Source: Hyphomicrobiales bacterium
Lineage (GTDB): Bacteria; Pseudomonadota; Alphaproteobacteria; Rhizobiales; Rhizobiaceae
DNA length: 64,000 nucleotides
Direction: 5' to 3'
Assembly (NCBI GenBank): GCA_900470805.1
Contig: UCCA01000007.1
Coordinates: forward strand, 146,770-210,769
Shown: in pieces, positions 53,854-63,385 of the stretch
How the letters are laid out: each line of letters starts with the position of its first letter
Position numbering within the stretch: position 1 is the first letter of the stretch
The notes under the pieces: generated by a model
Seen by the model: only the letters and a program-made list of their open reading frames with translations
Database searches by the model: none
Told to the model about the DNA's origin: nothing
Position numbers and translations under genes: made by a program

Positions 53854-54654
53854 ATGTATGTGATCGACCTACCGCGCATGAACTCAATCAAGATCGGCTC
53901 ACTTCATCTGAAGCCGTCGATCGCTGAAGACTGGATGACTCAGTCGTGTCGAATGTTGATCGGTGAATGCGCTGATCGCAGCCTGCCGCTGTTCCGCCGT
54001 GGATCGTCGACCTTAGTCAGATTCCGCGCAAAAGATTATGCAGTCTTTACTCGCCATCAGCTTGGTATTCCCCGTGGTCAGGCACCTGATGACGATGTAC
54101 TGAGCACAGTTCGCGTGAGCAGTGCTCACCAGGAGCGCCTTCGAAATATCCCCTTGCAAAATTGCTTTTTTGATATCGGTAATCCCGACGAAGAATTCCA
54201 TGATTTGTTTATATGCCAAGCTGCCAATGACTGGCTCTCGAAGACGATCGATACCCCGCACTTCTACCAAATCGAACCGTTCGCTAGGACCGAGCGGCAT
54301 ATCTCATGGATAGTGGGATATCCGACCATCGACGGCGTCATGGATGAGTATCATGAGACGTTCGAACCAGGGGTTCCGGGAACGATCAATATGAAGCGCG
54401 TTCTGATGGACTGTATGCTAGACGAAGCATTTAAGTCATCGGCATCCTACTATCGGCGCTATACCCACTCGCGCGAAGGCTCGGTCATGGATGGCTTTAG
54501 CGGCGGCGCGGTGTTTTCGCTAATTGGCGAGCTTGGGGAACTGCGCATTGTGCTGGACGGCATCGTGGTCCGGGCGGGCCCGCGCGATATATATATCGTA
54601 GACAGCGATTACCTTCTGAAAGCCCTCATCCGCGCCGAAAGACGCAATCCCTGA
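53854..54654 (+). CDS. Trypsin-like (S1-type) protein, unassigned
   Basis: A 266-residue protein. MDGFSGGAVFSLIGELGELRIVLDGIVV resembles the serine-nucleophile end of a trypsin fold (GxSGGxV), and YAVFTRHQLG may carry the catalytic His. The Asp cannot be placed. The N terminus lacks a signal peptide, so it may act in the cytosol. The start at 53854 has no clear ribosome site; an ATG at 53878 is an alternative. Similar trypsin-like proteins are found in conflict clusters with large ATPases. Confidence 0.5.
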   Translation: MYVIDLPRMNSIKIGSLHLKPSIAEDWMTQSCRMLIGECADRSLPLFRRGSSTLVRFRAKDYAVFTRHQLGIPRGQAPDDDVLSTVRVSSAHQERLRNIPLQNCFFDIGNPDEEFHDLFICQAANDWLSKTIDTPHFYQIEPFARTERHISWIVGYPTIDGVMDEYHETFEPGVPGTINMKRVLMDCMLDEAFKSSASYYRRYTHSREGSVMDGFSGGAVFSLIGELGELRIVLDGIVVRAGPRDIYIVDSDYLLKALIRAERRNP

Positions 54655-54691
54655 ACTCGGCGCGATTACCGTGGAGCTGGAAAGTCGCCTG

Positions 54692-56179
54692 TTATAAGGC
54701 GAGCCGAACGAATGCCTCAGGAGGCGCGTCGTTCTCGGTCATCAGTCTCTTCATCAGCTCCGCCATCCGAGCCTCCAGTCGCGTGTCGTCGAGAGGCGAG
54801 TTCTGGCCGGGATCATTCACAAGATCGTAAAGCCGGGTTTCCTTCTCCAGCAATGCTCCAGGTCCGTAATTGGCATACATCGGCGATCGGTTTGTCACTG
54901 GTACCTTCAGAAGTGGCACTTCCTTAGTCCAACTGAACGGCTGTGCGAGAGTAGATGCTCTAAGCTCCTCCGGCGTGAACGGCTGCGTGATATGAGTGGG
55001 CATGACGGTGTACTGGAAAATCTCCTGCTTCTCTAAATCCATTGGGAAGCGATGATATGTATACCGGCCATCGGTCACGTTTACGGCACCGCCGAAATAG
55101 CCGAATATGAGGGCTTCCCTGTCCTGATCGCGCAGCAATGATTGCCCTTCAGTTTCGGGCGGCGCCTGCACGCCGTAGAGGTCGAGGAACGTCGGCCCGA
55201 CGTCGATCGATTGCGTCAGACGCGCTATGCGCTTGTGCCCAGCATCGCGCGGGTCATGTATGAAAAGCGGTATGTGTACGATCTCCTCGTACATGTTCAT
55301 CCGGTTCTTGGCCCAGAAGTCATGCTCGCCGAGAAGGAAGCCATGGTCCGTCGTCACAACGAGCGCCGTATCCTTCCAAAGATCGTGCTCATCGAAATAA
55401 TCCAGTAGCTGGCCTAACAGGAAATCGCACAGCGATACGATGGCGTAGTAGTTGGCCCGAAGCTCGTCGGCTTCTTCCGGAAGCTCCTCAACGCGCCCAT
55501 ATCGGGGCCAGTCGCGGATTGGCCCGTTCCATGAAGTCTTAAACGGCTCCTTGAACCGCTCTGGTGCAAAGAAAGGCTCGTGCGGATCGAAGGTCTCGAT
55601 CTGCAGCAGCCAATCGTCGGCCTCGCGATTTAGATCTAGAAACTCGAGGCCTTTCGCGAAGCATTGAACGGACGGGAAATCCTCTTCCTTTTTGATAAAT
55701 TCCCGGTTGATCATGTACGGATTGTACTTGCTGATCGGCCCCGTCGCCGTCTGGGCGTGGTGGTACTTTTCCCGCAGGCGCTCCCAGTGCGGTTGCACCA
55801 TTGCTTTCCACGGGTCGCTCTCCTGACCACGCACGAAATCGAACGTGTTGTAGCGATTGTGGTAGGTCGCTCCACCATCTTCCCAGTAGTGGTAGTGGTC
55901 GGTGATCAGATGCGAATGGACGCCTTTACTCTTCAGCAGCTCAGGAAAGGCGTTGTCAAAAGGCTCAAGCGGACCCCAGCTCCGATGCAAAAATGTCAAG
56001 CGGCCTGTCAGAAGGTCCCTTCGCGCGGGCATGCATGGTAGCGAACCAACATAATGCCGATCGTAGACGGCCGATCTTGCCGCCAATCGATCGAAGTTCG
56101 GTGTCGGGATACGCGTGCCGCCGTAGGCTCCAAGCATATGCCGGTTCAATGAGTCGAAGAGCACAAAAACCGTCTTCAT
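54692..56179 (-). CDS. Sulfatase (formylglycine type)
   Basis: A 495-residue alkaline-phosphatase-superfamily sulfatase. The nucleophile motif CMPARRDLLTG (CxPxR, Cys49) is the site modified to formylglycine. Metal ligands are near VLFDSLNRH and VTTDHGFLLGEHD. There is no signal peptide, so it is predicted to be cytosolic, matching import of the substrate by the adjacent ABC transporter. GGAGGAA lies 6 bases before the ATG and the upstream permease stop is 37 bases before, so it is the last gene of the ABC operon. It hydrolyses a sulfate ester; the substrate is unknown, probably a sulfated sugar. An activating enzyme (FGE) is not in the window. Confidence 0.9.
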   Translation of the reverse strand: MKTVFVLFDSLNRHMLGAYGGTRIPTPNFDRLAARSAVYDRHYVGSLPCMPARRDLLTGRLTFLHRSWGPLEPFDNAFPELLKSKGVHSHLITDHYHYWEDGGATYHNRYNTFDFVRGQESDPWKAMVQPHWERLREKYHHAQTATGPISKYNPYMINREFIKKEEDFPSVQCFAKGLEFLDLNREADDWLLQIETFDPHEPFFAPERFKEPFKTSWNGPIRDWPRYGRVEELPEEADELRANYYAIVSLCDFLLGQLLDYFDEHDLWKDTALVVTTDHGFLLGEHDFWAKNRMNMYEEIVHIPLFIHDPRDAGHKRIARLTQSIDVGPTFLDLYGVQAPPETEGQSLLRDQDREALIFGYFGGAVNVTDGRYTYHRFPMDLEKQEIFQYTVMPTHITQPFTPEELRASTLAQPFSWTKEVPLLKVPVTNRSPMYANYGPGALLEKETRLYDLVNDPGQNSPLDDTRLEARMAELMKRLMTENDAPPEAFVRLAL

Positions 56180-56216
56180 TGAATTTCCTCCGCAATTACA
56201 AACAACGCACGTTCCA

Positions 56217-57047
56217 TCATTTCACCGCGCCCATTGTCAGGCCGCGAACGATGAACCGCTGTCCGATAAACATCATGAGCAGCGCCGGGATCGTGGAAAG
56301 GATGGAGGCAGCCGCCATCTGGCCGTACTGCACTTCATACTGCTGGGCGAACCGCGATATGGCGACGGGAACGGTCGCGGTGTGGCGGCTCGTAAGGGTC
56401 AATGCCACCGTAAATTCGTTCCAGGAAAACACGAAAGCAAGCACACCCGCTGCAATCAGCCCAGGGACAGCAAGCGGTAGGGCGATCCGCAAGAAGATTG
56501 TTTGCCTCCGACAGCCGTCCATCACTGCTGCCTCTTCGATTTCCGAGGGGATCTCGCGAAAATAGGCCATCATCATCCAGATGGTCATCGGAAGATTGAG
56601 AGCAATGTGGGTGAGAACCACAGCCGTCAGCGTGCCAGAGAGATCAACCTGGCGAAAAATCAGATACCACGGTCCCACCAAAGTCAGCGGCGGTATCATG
56701 TTGAAGATCAGTGTCCAGCCGAGAAATACGCGCGATATGAGTGCTTTCGACTTGAAATGGACCAGCGAGTAGGCCGCGAGGGTGCCGACCACCAAAACAC
56801 CCGCCGTCGACAAAATCGCGACGACCAAGCTGTTCCAGACATTCGCCGGAAAGTCAGACCGCCGTGAGTAGAGGACGTCAGCGTAGTTGAAAGTCGTCGG
56901 CGTGAAGATCCACGAGCCCTGCAGAATGTCGATTTCGTATTTAAGGGACTGCAGGAACACCCAAAGGAAAGGGGCAAGGATTACAAACACCCCTGCCGCC
57001 AAAAGCGCAAAACCGATCCATTTCGCTGGACCTCTGAGATCAAGCAT
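56217..57047 (-). CDS. Carbohydrate ABC transporter permease (MalG-like)
   Basis: A 276-residue inner-membrane permease with six helices. The cytoplasmic EAA motif EEAAVMDGCRRQTIFLRIALPLAVPGL contacts the ATPase. It starts at 57047, sharing one base with the upstream permease stop (TGATG), so the two are translationally coupled. No ATPase gene is found here, so the importer must use a shared MsmK/UgpC-type subunit encoded elsewhere. Confidence 0.92.
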   Translation of the reverse strand: MLDLRGPAKWIGFALLAAGVFVILAPFLWVFLQSLKYEIDILQGSWIFTPTTFNYADVLYSRRSDFPANVWNSLVVAILSTAGVLVVGTLAAYSLVHFKSKALISRVFLGWTLIFNMIPPLTLVGPWYLIFRQVDLSGTLTAVVLTHIALNLPMTIWMMMAYFREIPSEIEEAAVMDGCRRQTIFLRIALPLAVPGLIAAGVLAFVFSWNEFTVALTLTSRHTATVPVAISRFAQQYEVQYGQMAAASILSTIPALLMMFIGQRFIVRGLTMGAVK

Positions 57048-57955
57048 CAGGATGACCTCACAAAACGGCTGGCTCTGTGCCCGACCCAGATGAAGGCGAT
57101 GGTCGCCGCGATAACGGCCATCGACAGCATCGAGCCGTATCCAAGCTCGTTCTGTTGAAAGTAGACCTTGTAGAGATGCAGGCTAACAACCTCTGTGGAA
57201 GTCCCCGGGCCGCCGGACGTCAGCAAGAAAATCTGATCGAAAACCTTGAACGCGAGGATTGCTCTGAAGAACAGTGCGACGATGATAGTCGGCCAGATTA
57301 GAGGGATGATGATCCGGAAGATGATTGATCTGTTCTTGGCGCCATCGATGCGGGCAGCCTCGATCACGTCGCTGGGAACGGCTTCGACCGCCGCGAACAA
57401 AATCAAGAACACAAAAGGCGTCCAGTGCCAGACATCCACAATCACTACGGATAGAAGCGCGAGCGATGTCGAACCCAACCAATTTACCGGCTGCAACCCG
57501 GCGGCCGTAATCGCCTGATTGAGGACGCCGAAATCGAGGCTGTACATTAACTTCCACATCGAGCCGATGGCCACCGGCGGCATTAGGATCGGAATGATCA
57601 GCACCGTTCGAACGATGCCTTTCAGCTTTCCGATCGATGACACGAGTATCGCAAGCCCGAGACCGAAACAGAGTTCGATCAGCACGCTGATCACCGCGAA
57701 GATGAGGGTGTTCTTCAGAGCGACGCGGAAGATGTCATCGGACAAAAGCTCTCGGAAGTTTTCGAGAGGCGTAAACTTCCAAACCTCGCTGGCACGCTCG
57801 AAGGTGATGGTCGAGAATGCCATCGCGATCATCTCGATGACGGGGTAGATCGTCAGCAGAACGAGCACCACGCAAGCGGGGGCAAGCGCAAGCCAGTTAA
57901 AATTCCGATCGACGAACTCCGCGAAGGGGCGCGACTGATGTTTGCTCTTATTCAT
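57047..57955 (-). CDS. Carbohydrate ABC transporter permease (MalF-like)
   Basis: A 302-residue permease of the MalF/UgpA type with an N-terminal cytoplasmic stretch and six helices. The EAA motif is EAARIDGAKNRSIIFRIIIPLIWPTI. It precedes the MalG-like permease with a one-base overlap and follows the binding-protein gene by about 50 bases. Together with the solute-binding protein it forms the import complex. Confidence 0.92.
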   Translation of the reverse strand: MNKSKHQSRPFAEFVDRNFNWLALAPACVVLVLLTIYPVIEMIAMAFSTITFERASEVWKFTPLENFRELLSDDIFRVALKNTLIFAVISVLIELCFGLGLAILVSSIGKLKGIVRTVLIIPILMPPVAIGSMWKLMYSLDFGVLNQAITAAGLQPVNWLGSTSLALLSVVIVDVWHWTPFVFLILFAAVEAVPSDVIEAARIDGAKNRSIIFRIIIPLIWPTIIVALFFRAILAFKVFDQIFLLTSGGPGTSTEVVSLHLYKVYFQQNELGYGSMLSMAVIAATIAFIWVGHRASRFVRSS

Positions 57956-58004
57956 GAGACAGGGGTCCGCAGCCGTTCCTCACGAAACGGCTGCTCTCCA
58001 ATTG

Positions 58005-59360
58005 TTATTCGGCGAGTGGCGGGAGCGAACCGGTTTTCCGGCCACCTTTCGTGAAGATCGCCTCAATGTCCTTGGCTGCCTGATTGAGGGCCGCAGCAGA
58101 AGAAAGCTCGCCAATCAATGCCTGGTTCAGCCTGAGGCCGAGCGCCTGGTTCACAGCCGGTCCCTCCGAGTAGCCGAGCAGTTGCTTCCCGTACTTGATC
58201 TCTTCCTGATACGCAGGCATCCAACGGAATTTTGGCTGATCCTTAAGATCAGACGAGAAGACGTCCTCGCGGACCGGAATGCCGCCACCTTCGGTATAGG
58301 CGTATTGAGCCTTGTAGGTCAGGAACCACTTGGAGAAGGCGATAGCGCCCTTCTTTCCTTCATCGGAAGCGTTCTTCGGCACGGCAAGCACCCAGTTGCC
58401 AATGGCGACACCCGGCTGAGCATCTGCTTTGGCACGAGGCAGCACAGCGGCATTGACCTTGCCGACAACAGCCGACTTCTGCGGATCATCGAAATTCGGG
58501 AACGCGGCAACGACCGCATGTGCCTGCTGCCCCTTACCGGTCTGAATGAGCTGGATGAGGTCGCCCTGCCCCAGCGAGGCATAATTCTGCGGACCGCAGG
58601 ACTTCGAGATCTCGATGAATTTGTCGAGCGCTTCCTTCACCTGCGGACTGTTCACGGTCACGGTGAAGTCGCCGTTTTCCGCGTCCTTCTCAATCGATCC
58701 GCCGTAAGACAGCAGATAGGCCATGAAGTCATAGTAGATGGAGTCACCCTTTTCACCGCGCTGAAGATAGCCGTAGCTCTGCGGTGGGCTCTGCAGGACC
58801 TTGCAGTTCACGAGCACGTCATCGAACGTGACAGGTACCTTGAGACCCTTTTCCTGGAAGGCATCAGCTCGGTAGTAGAAGAGCTGGACGTTTCCGTTCG
58901 GCGAATACCCCATGAGCTTACCAGTCGCACAGGTGCGGAACTTCTTTCCGTCATCCCAGCAACCGCTATCGCCGAAGGCGTAGACTTCCTTCGGGACCTG
59001 GAATTCAGGATCGATCTCATTCAAAGGCTCGAAGAAGCCGCCCTGATAGAACTCAACCGTCGAGTTGCCGTTGACGTTCACGAGGTCGTAAGGGCTGGTG
59101 TCGCCGCTGCGAACTGCGGAGCGAGCCTTCTCGAGCATCCCATCAAACGGGGTGACTTCCAAATCGACCTTGTTGTCAGTCTGCTCCTCGTAAAGAGCAA
59201 CGACATTCTCGAAGCCCTTATACCAAGGGGACGCGTTGATCAGAATGGTGATCGGCTCCTGCTCGCCGACATCCAGAAAGCTGTCCTGCGCTGCGGCTTG
59301 CGTGGCGCAGATTGCTGCGACGCTCGTGGCCATCAGCATTGCAATAGTCCTGAACTTCAT
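58005..59360 (-). CDS. ABC transporter extracellular solute-binding protein (family 1)
   Basis: A 451-residue periplasmic binding protein of the sugar-oligosaccharide class. Signal peptide FRTIAMLMATSVAAICATQAAAQ. The body begins EPITILINASPWYKGFENVVALYEEQTDN, a typical family 1 start. It delivers substrate to the two permeases downstream. It is the first gene of the operon and divergent from the LysR gene. The ligand is likely a sulfated carbohydrate or related compound, judged from the two sulfatases. Confidence 0.92.
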   Translation of the reverse strand: MKFRTIAMLMATSVAAICATQAAAQDSFLDVGEQEPITILINASPWYKGFENVVALYEEQTDNKVDLEVTPFDGMLEKARSAVRSGDTSPYDLVNVNGNSTVEFYQGGFFEPLNEIDPEFQVPKEVYAFGDSGCWDDGKKFRTCATGKLMGYSPNGNVQLFYYRADAFQEKGLKVPVTFDDVLVNCKVLQSPPQSYGYLQRGEKGDSIYYDFMAYLLSYGGSIEKDAENGDFTVTVNSPQVKEALDKFIEISKSCGPQNYASLGQGDLIQLIQTGKGQQAHAVVAAFPNFDDPQKSAVVGKVNAAVLPRAKADAQPGVAIGNWVLAVPKNASDEGKKGAIAFSKWFLTYKAQYAYTEGGGIPVREDVFSSDLKDQPKFRWMPAYQEEIKYGKQLLGYSEGPAVNQALGLRLNQALIGELSSAAALNQAAKDIEAIFTKGGRKTGSLPPLAE

Positions 59361-59519
59361 CGCTTCCTCCTTGGATTTTCATTATCGAAGAGTAAGCCGA
59401 CAAAATCGGTCGTGTTAAAGAAAGGCTTTTCTATACGCAGGCCGTTGCGAAGAACGAGCGACGCTGATTTGCAGCGATACGAATGCTATCTTGCGATCTC
59501 AATAACCGGGAGGAATACC
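59361..59519. promoter_or_regulatory. Divergent promoter region between SBP and LysR genes
   Basis: 159 bases. It contains the ribosome site GGAGGAA of the binding-protein gene on the minus strand, the GGGAGG of the LysR gene, and a small CCGA/TCGG inverted repeat near 59398-59410. LysR sites (T-N11-A) are expected here but I cannot mark one with confidence. Confidence 0.45.
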
Positions 59520-60473
59520 GTGGACAGATCGCTGCTGGCATTCTTGGTCGTCGCCGACGAGGGAAACCTGACCTTGGCCGCGAGCAGGGTTGGATTAACG
59601 CAGCCTGCGCTGACGAAATTGATCCGACGGCTCGAACGCGAATACGACGCCATTCTCTTCGACCGAACCCCGCGTGGAATGACATTGACGCGGGCCGGAG
59701 CGAAGCTGCGAGATCGAGCCCGCAGGATTGAAGTCCACTATCGGCAGTCTCGGGAAGAGATCCGTTCGATGATCACGGGCACCCTGCCCTACTTCTCGAT
59801 TGAAGCCGGTGCTGCCTACCACATGGAGATAGCGCCGGATCTGGCACGCATTCTCAGCGCAGAATTTCCCGAGACGACAGTGCGATTGGACTTCAACAAT
59901 GCGGATCTAACATTGCCACGACTGGTTGCCGGTGACGTTGATCTCATGCTGGGAGCAATTCAAGACCGGCCTCCAGAGGGGATCGAAACTGCTGAAATGT
60001 TCAGGGTCGAAATTGTGCCGTACTGTCGGAAATCAGACCGGCTGGCAGATCTGGAAACTGTAGACGCGAGCGATATCAGTGGTCGGCGGTGGATTACCAG
60101 GCGTGACGAAGCTATCGTCGCCCGGATGGCTAGCTATTTTAGTGATCGATGCCTGCCCGCGCCGGACGTCGCCATCGAGGTCGAAGCGCTTGCCGCAGGT
60201 TTCAGGATCGTCGCCCATTCCGATAAGCTTACCCTGGCGCCACTGTCGTTGACAAATGTCGCGGCGGAGTTCGGCCTTGTACCGCTTCGGCTTTCGCCAC
60301 CCATTTGGACTTTTGGTTCGGGCGCGTGGTTCAGGGCCTCATCGCGGGAGTATCCGATCATGAGGCGGGCCCTAGACCTGGTCCCGCAGCTTGTCAGCGA
60401 GACGATGGCTATTCCGGCTATTCCCGCAAGTTATGGATCAGTGGCCACGAAGTCATTTCCTCTCGTTCGTTGA
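59520..60473 (+). CDS. LysR family transcriptional regulator
   Basis: A 317-residue regulator. The N-terminal winged HTH is SLLAFLVVADEGNLTLAASRVGLTQPALTKLIRRLER with LFDRTPRGMTLTRAG, followed by the two-lobed co-inducer domain. The GTG at 59520 has GGGAGG 6 bases before; the much longer open frame upstream is antisense shadow. It is divergent from the ABC transporter operon and 42 bases before a sulfatase. A regulator of both, probably responding to the imported substrate, is the simplest reading. Confidence 0.92.
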   Translation: MDRSLLAFLVVADEGNLTLAASRVGLTQPALTKLIRRLEREYDAILFDRTPRGMTLTRAGAKLRDRARRIEVHYRQSREEIRSMITGTLPYFSIEAGAAYHMEIAPDLARILSAEFPETTVRLDFNNADLTLPRLVAGDVDLMLGAIQDRPPEGIETAEMFRVEIVPYCRKSDRLADLETVDASDISGRRWITRRDEAIVARMASYFSDRCLPAPDVAIEVEALAAGFRIVAHSDKLTLAPLSLTNVAAEFGLVPLRLSPPIWTFGSGAWFRASSREYPIMRRALDLVPQLVSETMAIPAIPASYGSVATKSFPLVR

Positions 60474-60515
60474 ATTGCATACGTTCCCGAAAAATCGAAT
60501 TGCGAGGTCTCTCGG

Positions 60516-61892
60516 ATGCGTAAGCCCAACGTCATAGTCTTCTTCACGGACCAGCAGCGCCACGACACCACCGGCGTCCATGGCAATCCAATGGGACTGA
60601 CGCCAAACTTCGATCGCTTGGCCGCCTCCGGTACACATCTCTACAACTCATTCACCAGCCAACCGCTCTGCGGCCCTGCTCGCTCCTCCATGCAAACCGG
60701 CCAGTTCGCCACTCAGACAGGCGTCTTCCGCAACGGCATCCCCTTGGCCGATGACGCCGAGACGATTGCAAAGGTTTTCGCCAATAACGGCTATAAGACC
60801 GGGTACATTGGCAAATGGCACCTTGGTGGCTCGGACCCCGTTCCGAAGCAGGAGCGCGGCGGCTATCAGAGCTGGCTTGCAGCCAATCTCCTGGAATTCA
60901 CGTCAGACGCCTACGATACTGTTGTCTATGACGTCGACGACCAAAGGAAGAAGCTTCCCGGATACCGCGTCGATGCCCTGACCGATGCCGCAATACGGTA
61001 TTGCGACGATCATCAAAACGATCCGTTCTTCCTCTTCGTTTCGTTTCTAGAACCTCACCACCAGAACCATACCGACGCCTATCCGGCGCCCGACGGCTAC
61101 CGTGAGATGATGGACGCGAAGACCTGGACCCCGCCGGATCTCGCGACCCTGAAGGGAACTAGTACCTGGCATCTTGGCGGCTACTACGGGATGGTGAAGC
61201 GCCTCGATGAAGCATTCGGCGGCCTCATCGACGCGCTGAAGAGTCTGGATTTGCTGGACGACACCATCGTCATGTTCACGTCAGACCACGCTTGCCACTT
61301 CAAGACCCGCAATAGCGAGTACAAGCGGTCGTGTCACGAAAGTGCTGTCCGCGTTCCAAGTATGATAATTGGCCCAGGTTTCACCGCTGGCGGCCAGGTG
61401 CGTGCTCTGTTCTCGACGATCGACGTTGCGCCAACGCTCATTGATGCGGCGGGCCTACAGGTGCCGGACGTCATGACCGGCAAGTCGATCATGCCCGTAA
61501 TCCGTGACCATCGTGCCCAGTGGCGCGACGACATCTTCTTCCAGATTTCCGAAACGGAAACGGGCCGAGCGCTACGCACCCATCGGTGGAAGTATGGCGT
61601 TACAGCCGCCTATGATAAGGACGAGGCCCGTTCTGACGTCTATAAGGAGGCTTATCTCTACGATCTGGACAACGATCCGTACGAAATGGTCAACCTCGTC
61701 GGCCTTACATCCTTCCGCGAAGTGTCAGATGACCTAAAGGCGCGAATACTTCGCTGGATCGCCGAGGTCGAAGAGGGTCATCAACCCGAGATCCAGGACG
61801 CCAAGCCACGTTTTCCCCGACAATACCGCCTGAACGCAAGCGATCTGATTGATGCCGTCGATCGAGAGAGAGACGTCGATCCGCTTGAATAG
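60516..61892 (+). CDS. Sulfatase (formylglycine type), second paralogue
   Basis: A 458-residue sulfatase. Metal site FFTDQQRHD at the N terminus, nucleophile motif LCGPARSSMQTGQ (CxPxR, Cys52), and SDHACHF as later metal ligands. KTGYIGKWHLGG is a typical sulfatase helix. There is no signal peptide. It resembles choline-sulfatase/arylsulfatase-like cytosolic enzymes and differs strongly from the 54692 sulfatase, so two sulfate esters or two positions are probably attacked. GAGG lies 8 bases before the ATG, and it follows the LysR gene in the same direction. Confidence 0.9.
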   Translation: MRKPNVIVFFTDQQRHDTTGVHGNPMGLTPNFDRLAASGTHLYNSFTSQPLCGPARSSMQTGQFATQTGVFRNGIPLADDAETIAKVFANNGYKTGYIGKWHLGGSDPVPKQERGGYQSWLAANLLEFTSDAYDTVVYDVDDQRKKLPGYRVDALTDAAIRYCDDHQNDPFFLFVSFLEPHHQNHTDAYPAPDGYREMMDAKTWTPPDLATLKGTSTWHLGGYYGMVKRLDEAFGGLIDALKSLDLLDDTIVMFTSDHACHFKTRNSEYKRSCHESAVRVPSMIIGPGFTAGGQVRALFSTIDVAPTLIDAAGLQVPDVMTGKSIMPVIRDHRAQWRDDIFFQISETETGRALRTHRWKYGVTAAYDKDEARSDVYKEAYLYDLDNDPYEMVNLVGLTSFREVSDDLKARILRWIAEVEEGHQPEIQDAKPRFPRQYRLNASDLIDAVDRERDVDPLE

Positions 61893-62018
61893 GGACCAGT
61901 CAAGCTGACACTCGGCAGGCTTCGGCGTACTTACAGGCTTCGTGCTGACGGTTAACTCGAGAGCTAATCTTCGCACCGCAAGTGCTGTCCGCGCTATAGG
62001 CCTTGTGGCGGTGATCTT

Positions 62019-62213
62019 CTATTCGAGAGGCTTCCCTTTTGTCAGGAACTCGCGGCCTTTGTCGGAGACCGCATCCCTTGAGATGCTGACGGAATATACG
62101 TCTCTACCCAGCTGAACGTGCAAACGACCGGCCACGCGCAGCTTTTCAAGGAAATCAGTGACTTCCTTGTCTCCCTCACCAATAACGATTATTTCCTTAG
62201 AGGGCATGCGCAT
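62019..62213 (-). CDS. Small hypothetical protein
   Basis: A 64-residue protein with a charged composition (EIIVIGEGDKEVTDFLEKL, GRDVYSVSISRDAVSD). It has no membrane segment and no motif I recognise. It is divergent from the PIN-domain gene at 62394 with a 180-base gap. An antitoxin role is tempting because of proximity, but the orientation is opposite to the usual TA operon. Start ATG 62213. Confidence 0.45.
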   Translation of the reverse strand: MRMPSKEIIVIGEGDKEVTDFLEKLRVAGRLHVQLGRDVYSVSISRDAVSDKGREFLTKGKPLE

Positions 62214-62393
62214 GAATCATCCGGAATTTCCTGACAATTTCCTTATCACGAATATTCAACTGAATGTAGACCGCTCACCTGTTTGTTGAATCACGCTCGG
62301 TCTCTCAGACGATAACGACCCCTAAAATTTAGTGGGCGTCGTTAACGCTGGGTTAACTCTGATGTCCCCACGCTGCAGGCAGAGGGACGCGAC

Positions 62394-62957
62394 ATGAAAA
62401 CAGCATTTCTGCTTGATACGTGCGTGATCAGCGAGAGTACGCTCAAACAGCCCCGGGAAAACGTTCTCAATTTTCTGGCGACAGCGGAGAACTACTTCAT
62501 ACCCATGGGCGCCCTGATGGAGCTGCAGATGGGGATAACGATGGTCTGTGCGACCAACCCCATTAAGGCCGTCAAACTGAGTGCGTGGTACCATTCATTG
62601 GTCCGAGCTGAGATCCCAATTGTTACGACAGACCGCGAGGTCAGCGAGATCTGGGGCGTTCTTGCCGCTGATTCAAGGCTCCAGCGTCTAGTCCCCAGTG
62701 GTGGAAAGAAGCCCCGGGGAGGACAAGACCTTCATATCGCGGCCGCTGCGTTGGTCACGCGGTTGCCGATAGCCACCATGAACGTCAGCGACTTCATGCT
62801 GATCCACGAATGCTATCCGCTCCCCGGTATCTACGATCCTTTGCACGACCGGTGGCACGCTCGGATGGAGCCGCTAGCCGACCAGTATCCATTGGCCGCA
62901 AATGATGCCCGCGACGAGGATGAGGAGCTGGAGCATTCTGCGGTTAGGGTGTTTTAA
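62394..62957 (+). CDS. vapC: PIN-domain (VapC-like) ribonuclease toxin
   Basis: A 187-residue PIN-domain protein, longer than the usual 130-residue VapC. The acidic metal-binding residues are visible: Asp8 (AFLLDTCVISE), Glu43 (ALMELQMG), Asp in GGQDLHIAAAAL, and Asp in MNVSDFMLI. The family cleaves tRNA or rRNA and is normally blocked by a partner antitoxin. The C terminus has an extra acidic tail (NDARDEDEELEHSA). AGGGA lies 6 bases before the ATG. No VapB-like gene directly precedes it. Confidence 0.8.
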   Translation: MKTAFLLDTCVISESTLKQPRENVLNFLATAENYFIPMGALMELQMGITMVCATNPIKAVKLSAWYHSLVRAEIPIVTTDREVSEIWGVLAADSRLQRLVPSGGKKPRGGQDLHIAAAALVTRLPIATMNVSDFMLIHECYPLPGIYDPLHDRWHARMEPLADQYPLAANDARDEDEELEHSAVRVF

Positions 62958-63385
62958 GATTCATAGAGGAGCTGAATTCGATAAATGTCGTCGTTTCGAC
63001 TGCGCGACGACATAGTCGTGCATCTCTTTTCGCGAACGTCCTTGCGACTGATCCAGGACTTGACTGAAGCCAGCCGCTGGGAAAGCATGTAATTGAGAGC
63101 AGTCGATGAGGCCTCTCTGGCAGATGCTCAGCGTTTCGCTATGCGCCCGCGACAAGATTAGTGCACCAGGTCAAGCTAGTCTTCACCTGGTGTTTCTATC
63201 ATTCTTAGCTGAGTGTCGCTGGCCTACATTAGATACGGCCTTTGGTGCCCAGCTGCGGCTAACGCAATTAGGCCAGTCCATTTCGATGTTTATCTGCGCT
63301 GAACTTCCAATCACATCCTTCGCTTTGCCCTTCTTTCTTGCGCAGCCAGCCTGTAAAACAATCAGGACCGAACAGAGCACCACTC
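62958..63385. other. Intergenic region without a convincing gene
   Basis: 428 bases between the PIN gene and the partial last gene. Open frames here are short, overlap each other and lack ribosome sites. I see no repeat or terminator. Confidence 0.5.

Noticed and set aside
57942..59519. N-terminal extension of the LysR frame back to 57942
   Set aside because: It is antisense to the binding-protein gene, and GTG 59520 has an ideal ribosome site directly before the LysR helix-turn-helix.
62961..63155. 64-residue minus-strand frame after the PIN gene
   Set aside because: No ribosome site and no recognisable motif.
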